Below the pieces are notes generated by a model. It was not told the DNA's origin. It worked only from the letters and a program-made list of their open reading frames with translations, and searched no databases. From Phycisphaerae bacterium (lineage in GTDB: Bacteria; Planctomycetota; Phycisphaerae; JAJVII01): a stretch of DNA of 64,000 bases. A program made the position numbers and the translations under genes. Below, one piece after another: positions 62,115 to 64,000 of the stretch. Position 1 is the stretch's first letter; each line of letters opens with the position of its first letter. The DNA lies in assembly GCA_022072085.1 (NCBI GenBank), contig JAJVII010000035.1, positions 1 to 64,000 of the forward strand, read 5' to 3'.

Positions 62115-63632
62115 TCACCTCGCGCGGCGCCGCCTGCGGGTGGCGGTCAGGATTGCACCGGCGGCAGTCAGCAGCAGCAGCGTGCCGGGTTCGGGGACCT
62201 CGCCCACCGCGAACGGCGAGAGGCTGTCTACATTCACCGAAATGGTGTGGTTGAAGATGTCCACCGTGCCGCCCAGTGGCACCCAGGCGCCGCCGTCGAA
62301 GTGGTAGATGTCCAGCAGGCTCTCGTCGGTTCCGGGCGGCAGGGCGCTGGGATCATAGGCGAAGACCAGGTGGATGGCGCCGTCGTACGACCCGGAGAAC
62401 TCCAGATCCCAGAGCTGAAGTTGGCCGGGGATCAGGAAGTCTGGCGTGGTGAATTCGCCTTCGGCCACGTGCTCGGCGATCTCGGAGGTGTCGGCCAGCG
62501 AGTACTTCGCATAGAAATTGCCGTCATCGCCCAGGTTGTCGAACGAGAAATCGACGCCGCCGGGGCAGTAGCTGCCGCCGTTGGCGCTGCCGCTTCCTCC
62601 GCCGGAGGAAGTCACCCGCGTCCCGGTCAAGATCGACAGCACGACGCTGAAACTCACCGACTCCCCCGACGCCAGCGAGCCCAGGTCCCATCGCTGCGCC
62701 CCGGCCACCCACAGCAGGGCCGGTGCGAACGAATCGGTCCCCTCGCGGCCGGCGTAGGGTGCGGTCAGCCAGTTGTCCTCGACCGAGAGGTGCACGCCGT
62801 CGCTGGGCTTGCCGGTGAGGTGGTCGTCCGTTCCGTCGTCGATGCCGTAGCGCCCGATCTCCAGGGCGGTCGGAGCGGTCGTTGCGTGGAACCCGATGTA
62901 GTCTTCCAGACCGTCGGCGGAACTGCCCGCGCCCGAGGAATAGGGGTCGACGCCCCGAAGAGTGACATCGTAGCGGTAGCTGCTCATCGGGCCGGCATAG
63001 AGGCGGTCGTCGTAGACGCCGCTCTGGGCGTTCAGCCCGTGCAGCAACTGGAAGAACTGGACGCCGGTCATGTCCTCGCCGGACGTGTTCTTGAGCGTGT
63101 AGGTCTGAAGCAGCACGTAGCGGTTGCTGCGGATCGAACTGCCCGCGCCGCCCGCGGAGGCCGGGGACGTCCCCATCGGCGTGCCCACGACGGTGTCGAC
63201 CATCTCGTAGTCCTGGGTGATCTGAAGGGCGCCGTTGCTGATGATCGACCTGGCGACCGGCAGGCCCTGGGCGTTCGTGCCTGCGGCCGCGATGGGGCTC
63301 ACCACGCTGAAATTCGAATTGGTTGTCCAGTCCGGGTAGATGAAGTTCGGCTCAAGCCATTTCGGCGAGACCGTGCCGCTGCTGACCTGGGTATACCCGA
63401 CGGCCGCGCCCCACTCGCCAGACAGATATTCCCGGCCTTCGAATCCCGGGGTCAGGTCGCCCAGGTAGTCCGAGTAACCGAAATCCGTCAGATCGATTTC
63501 CCAGTTAGGGTTGACCAGAGTGTAGATGGTCTCGGCTCGCGCTCCGTTGGCCAGCAGCGTCAATGCCGCGACCAACGCGACCCCGGCGACCTTGCCCCGA
63601 ACGTTCGCACCACCGAATGTTGTTTTGCTCAT
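62115..63632 (-). CDS. PEP-CTERM exported protein
   Basis: A 505-residue protein with signal peptide (KVAGVALVAALTLLANGARA) and a C-terminal PEP-CTERM sorting tag: VPEPGTLLLLTAAGAILTA followed by RRRRR. In such proteins an EpsH/XrtA-type exosortase removes the tag and places the protein at the surface. The body is beta-rich, Gly/Ser-rich and contains many Asp residues (DDGTDDHLTG). No catalytic motif is seen. The probable function is structural or adhesive. Confidence 0.85.
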   Translation of the reverse strand: MSKTTFGGANVRGKVAGVALVAALTLLANGARAETIYTLVNPNWEIDLTDFGYSDYLGDLTPGFEGREYLSGEWGAAVGYTQVSSGTVSPKWLEPNFIYPDWTTNSNFSVVSPIAAAGTNAQGLPVARSIISNGALQITQDYEMVDTVVGTPMGTSPASAGGAGSSIRSNRYVLLQTYTLKNTSGEDMTGVQFFQLLHGLNAQSGVYDDRLYAGPMSSYRYDVTLRGVDPYSSGAGSSADGLEDYIGFHATTAPTALEIGRYGIDDGTDDHLTGKPSDGVHLSVEDNWLTAPYAGREGTDSFAPALLWVAGAQRWDLGSLASGESVSFSVVLSILTGTRVTSSGGGSGSANGGSYCPGGVDFSFDNLGDDGNFYAKYSLADTSEIAEHVAEGEFTTPDFLIPGQLQLWDLEFSGSYDGAIHLVFAYDPSALPPGTDESLLDIYHFDGGAWVPLGGTVDIFNHTISVNVDSLSPFAVGEVPEPGTLLLLTAAGAILTATRRRRRAR

Positions 63633-63963
63633 GGATTCCTGCCTCGCGGTTGGTTGACCTGATCGACACGAACGCCCACGCCTGGGACGAACGAACCGAC
63701 TCTCCCGCTGGCAGGTATTGAAGAAGCTATTGGAAGTATGCCTGCAAGACGCGTGCCAGGAACGATTGGCGGCGAGGAGGGCTGAATGTCAAATCTATAA
63801 GTCTTTCCAGACAGATAACCTGCAATCTGCAAGAGGCGTCTGGGATCATCTTCACGTGTGGCGGACTCTTATCCAACTGTTGCTTTTTGGAAACATCACG
63901 GTGACCGGAAGCAACACGACCTCGTGCTGCAACGCCATTCAGCCGCTGGCCGCCTGGCGGCCT
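63633..63963. other. Region upstream of the PEP-CTERM gene
   Basis: This 331-base stretch is lower in GC than the genes and probably holds the promoter of the minus-strand PEP-CTERM gene. I could not choose a -35/-10 pair with confidence. No gene is supported. Confidence 0.4.
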
Positions 63964-64000
63964 TCACTCCTCGTGCGCGTACAACGCGTCGTCGATGTGG
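63964..64000 (-). CDS. 3' end of a gene entering the window (low confidence)
   Basis: On the minus strand the last 37 bases read HIDDALYAHEE and a TGA stop. Codon use looks coding, but too little is seen to say more. Confidence 0.3.
   Translation of the reverse strand, partial: HIDDALYAHEE

Overview
The window is GC-rich bacterial chromosomal DNA. Its gene content points to the Planctomycetota, probably the class Phycisphaerae. The evidence is a PEP-CTERM exported protein, a prepilin-like protein of the planctomycete type with a C-terminal Phe-Asp-Gly-Ser motif, many secreted beta-propeller (NHL and kelch type) proteins, DUF4091 and GH4 sugar-active genes, FHA-GAF-kinase architecture and many lipoproteins. 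The taxonomic call is inference from family content; no rRNA gene is present.

Layout. 1-8.1 kb: the 3' end of an AddA-type helicase-nuclease gene, a secreted VWA protein, a convergent aminotransferase/CYTH pair, a decayed mobile-element remnant with a zinc-ribbon gene, a PEGA-like lipoprotein coupled to a patatin lipoprotein, and an EamA transporter. 8.2-13.2 kb: a compact integrative element of about 4.9 kb inserted in the anticodon loop of tRNA-Leu(UAA). It has 38-bp att repeats, a HUH rolling-circle Rep, a two-gene cargo of unknown function on the opposite strand, two helix-turn-helix proteins and a tyrosine integrase. 13.2-20.4 kb: a glycyl-radical-enzyme fragment, a GT39-type glycosyltransferase, tRNA-Lys(CUU), an NHL-like protein and MurJ. 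20.7-32.9 kb: a carbohydrate-related region with a sugar isomerase-like gene and a GH4 gene on the plus strand, facing a five-gene minus-strand cluster (PHP hydrolase, DUF4091 protein, six-hairpin protein, NHL-like propeller, kelch-like propeller).

33-42.8 kb: RecJ, small or lipoprotein genes, PurQ, a possible propeller protein and a transglutaminase-like exported protein. 43-50 kb: a divergent regulatory locus around an XRE-S24 repressor, a TSUP permease followed by a BFD-like iron-sulfur protein and an MBL hydrolase, and an FHA-GAF histidine kinase. 50-64 kb: a pseudopilin, a TPR protein, a glycogen-synthase-like enzyme, two coupled PilT-like ATPases, a glutamate dehydrogenase gene interrupted by one amber codon, a GNAT protein, a Gfo/Idh/MocA dehydrogenase, a class III aminotransferase and a PEP-CTERM protein.

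The most unusual part is the tRNA-Leu element. A decayed relative at 4.3-5.25 kb keeps the same order: Rep, then a convergent cargo gene, then a structured repeat. The cargo itself differs (one zinc-ribbon protein against a membrane protein plus a Cys/His protein). This suggests an exchangeable cargo slot between Rep and a conserved double-hairpin repeat. The function of either cargo is unknown.
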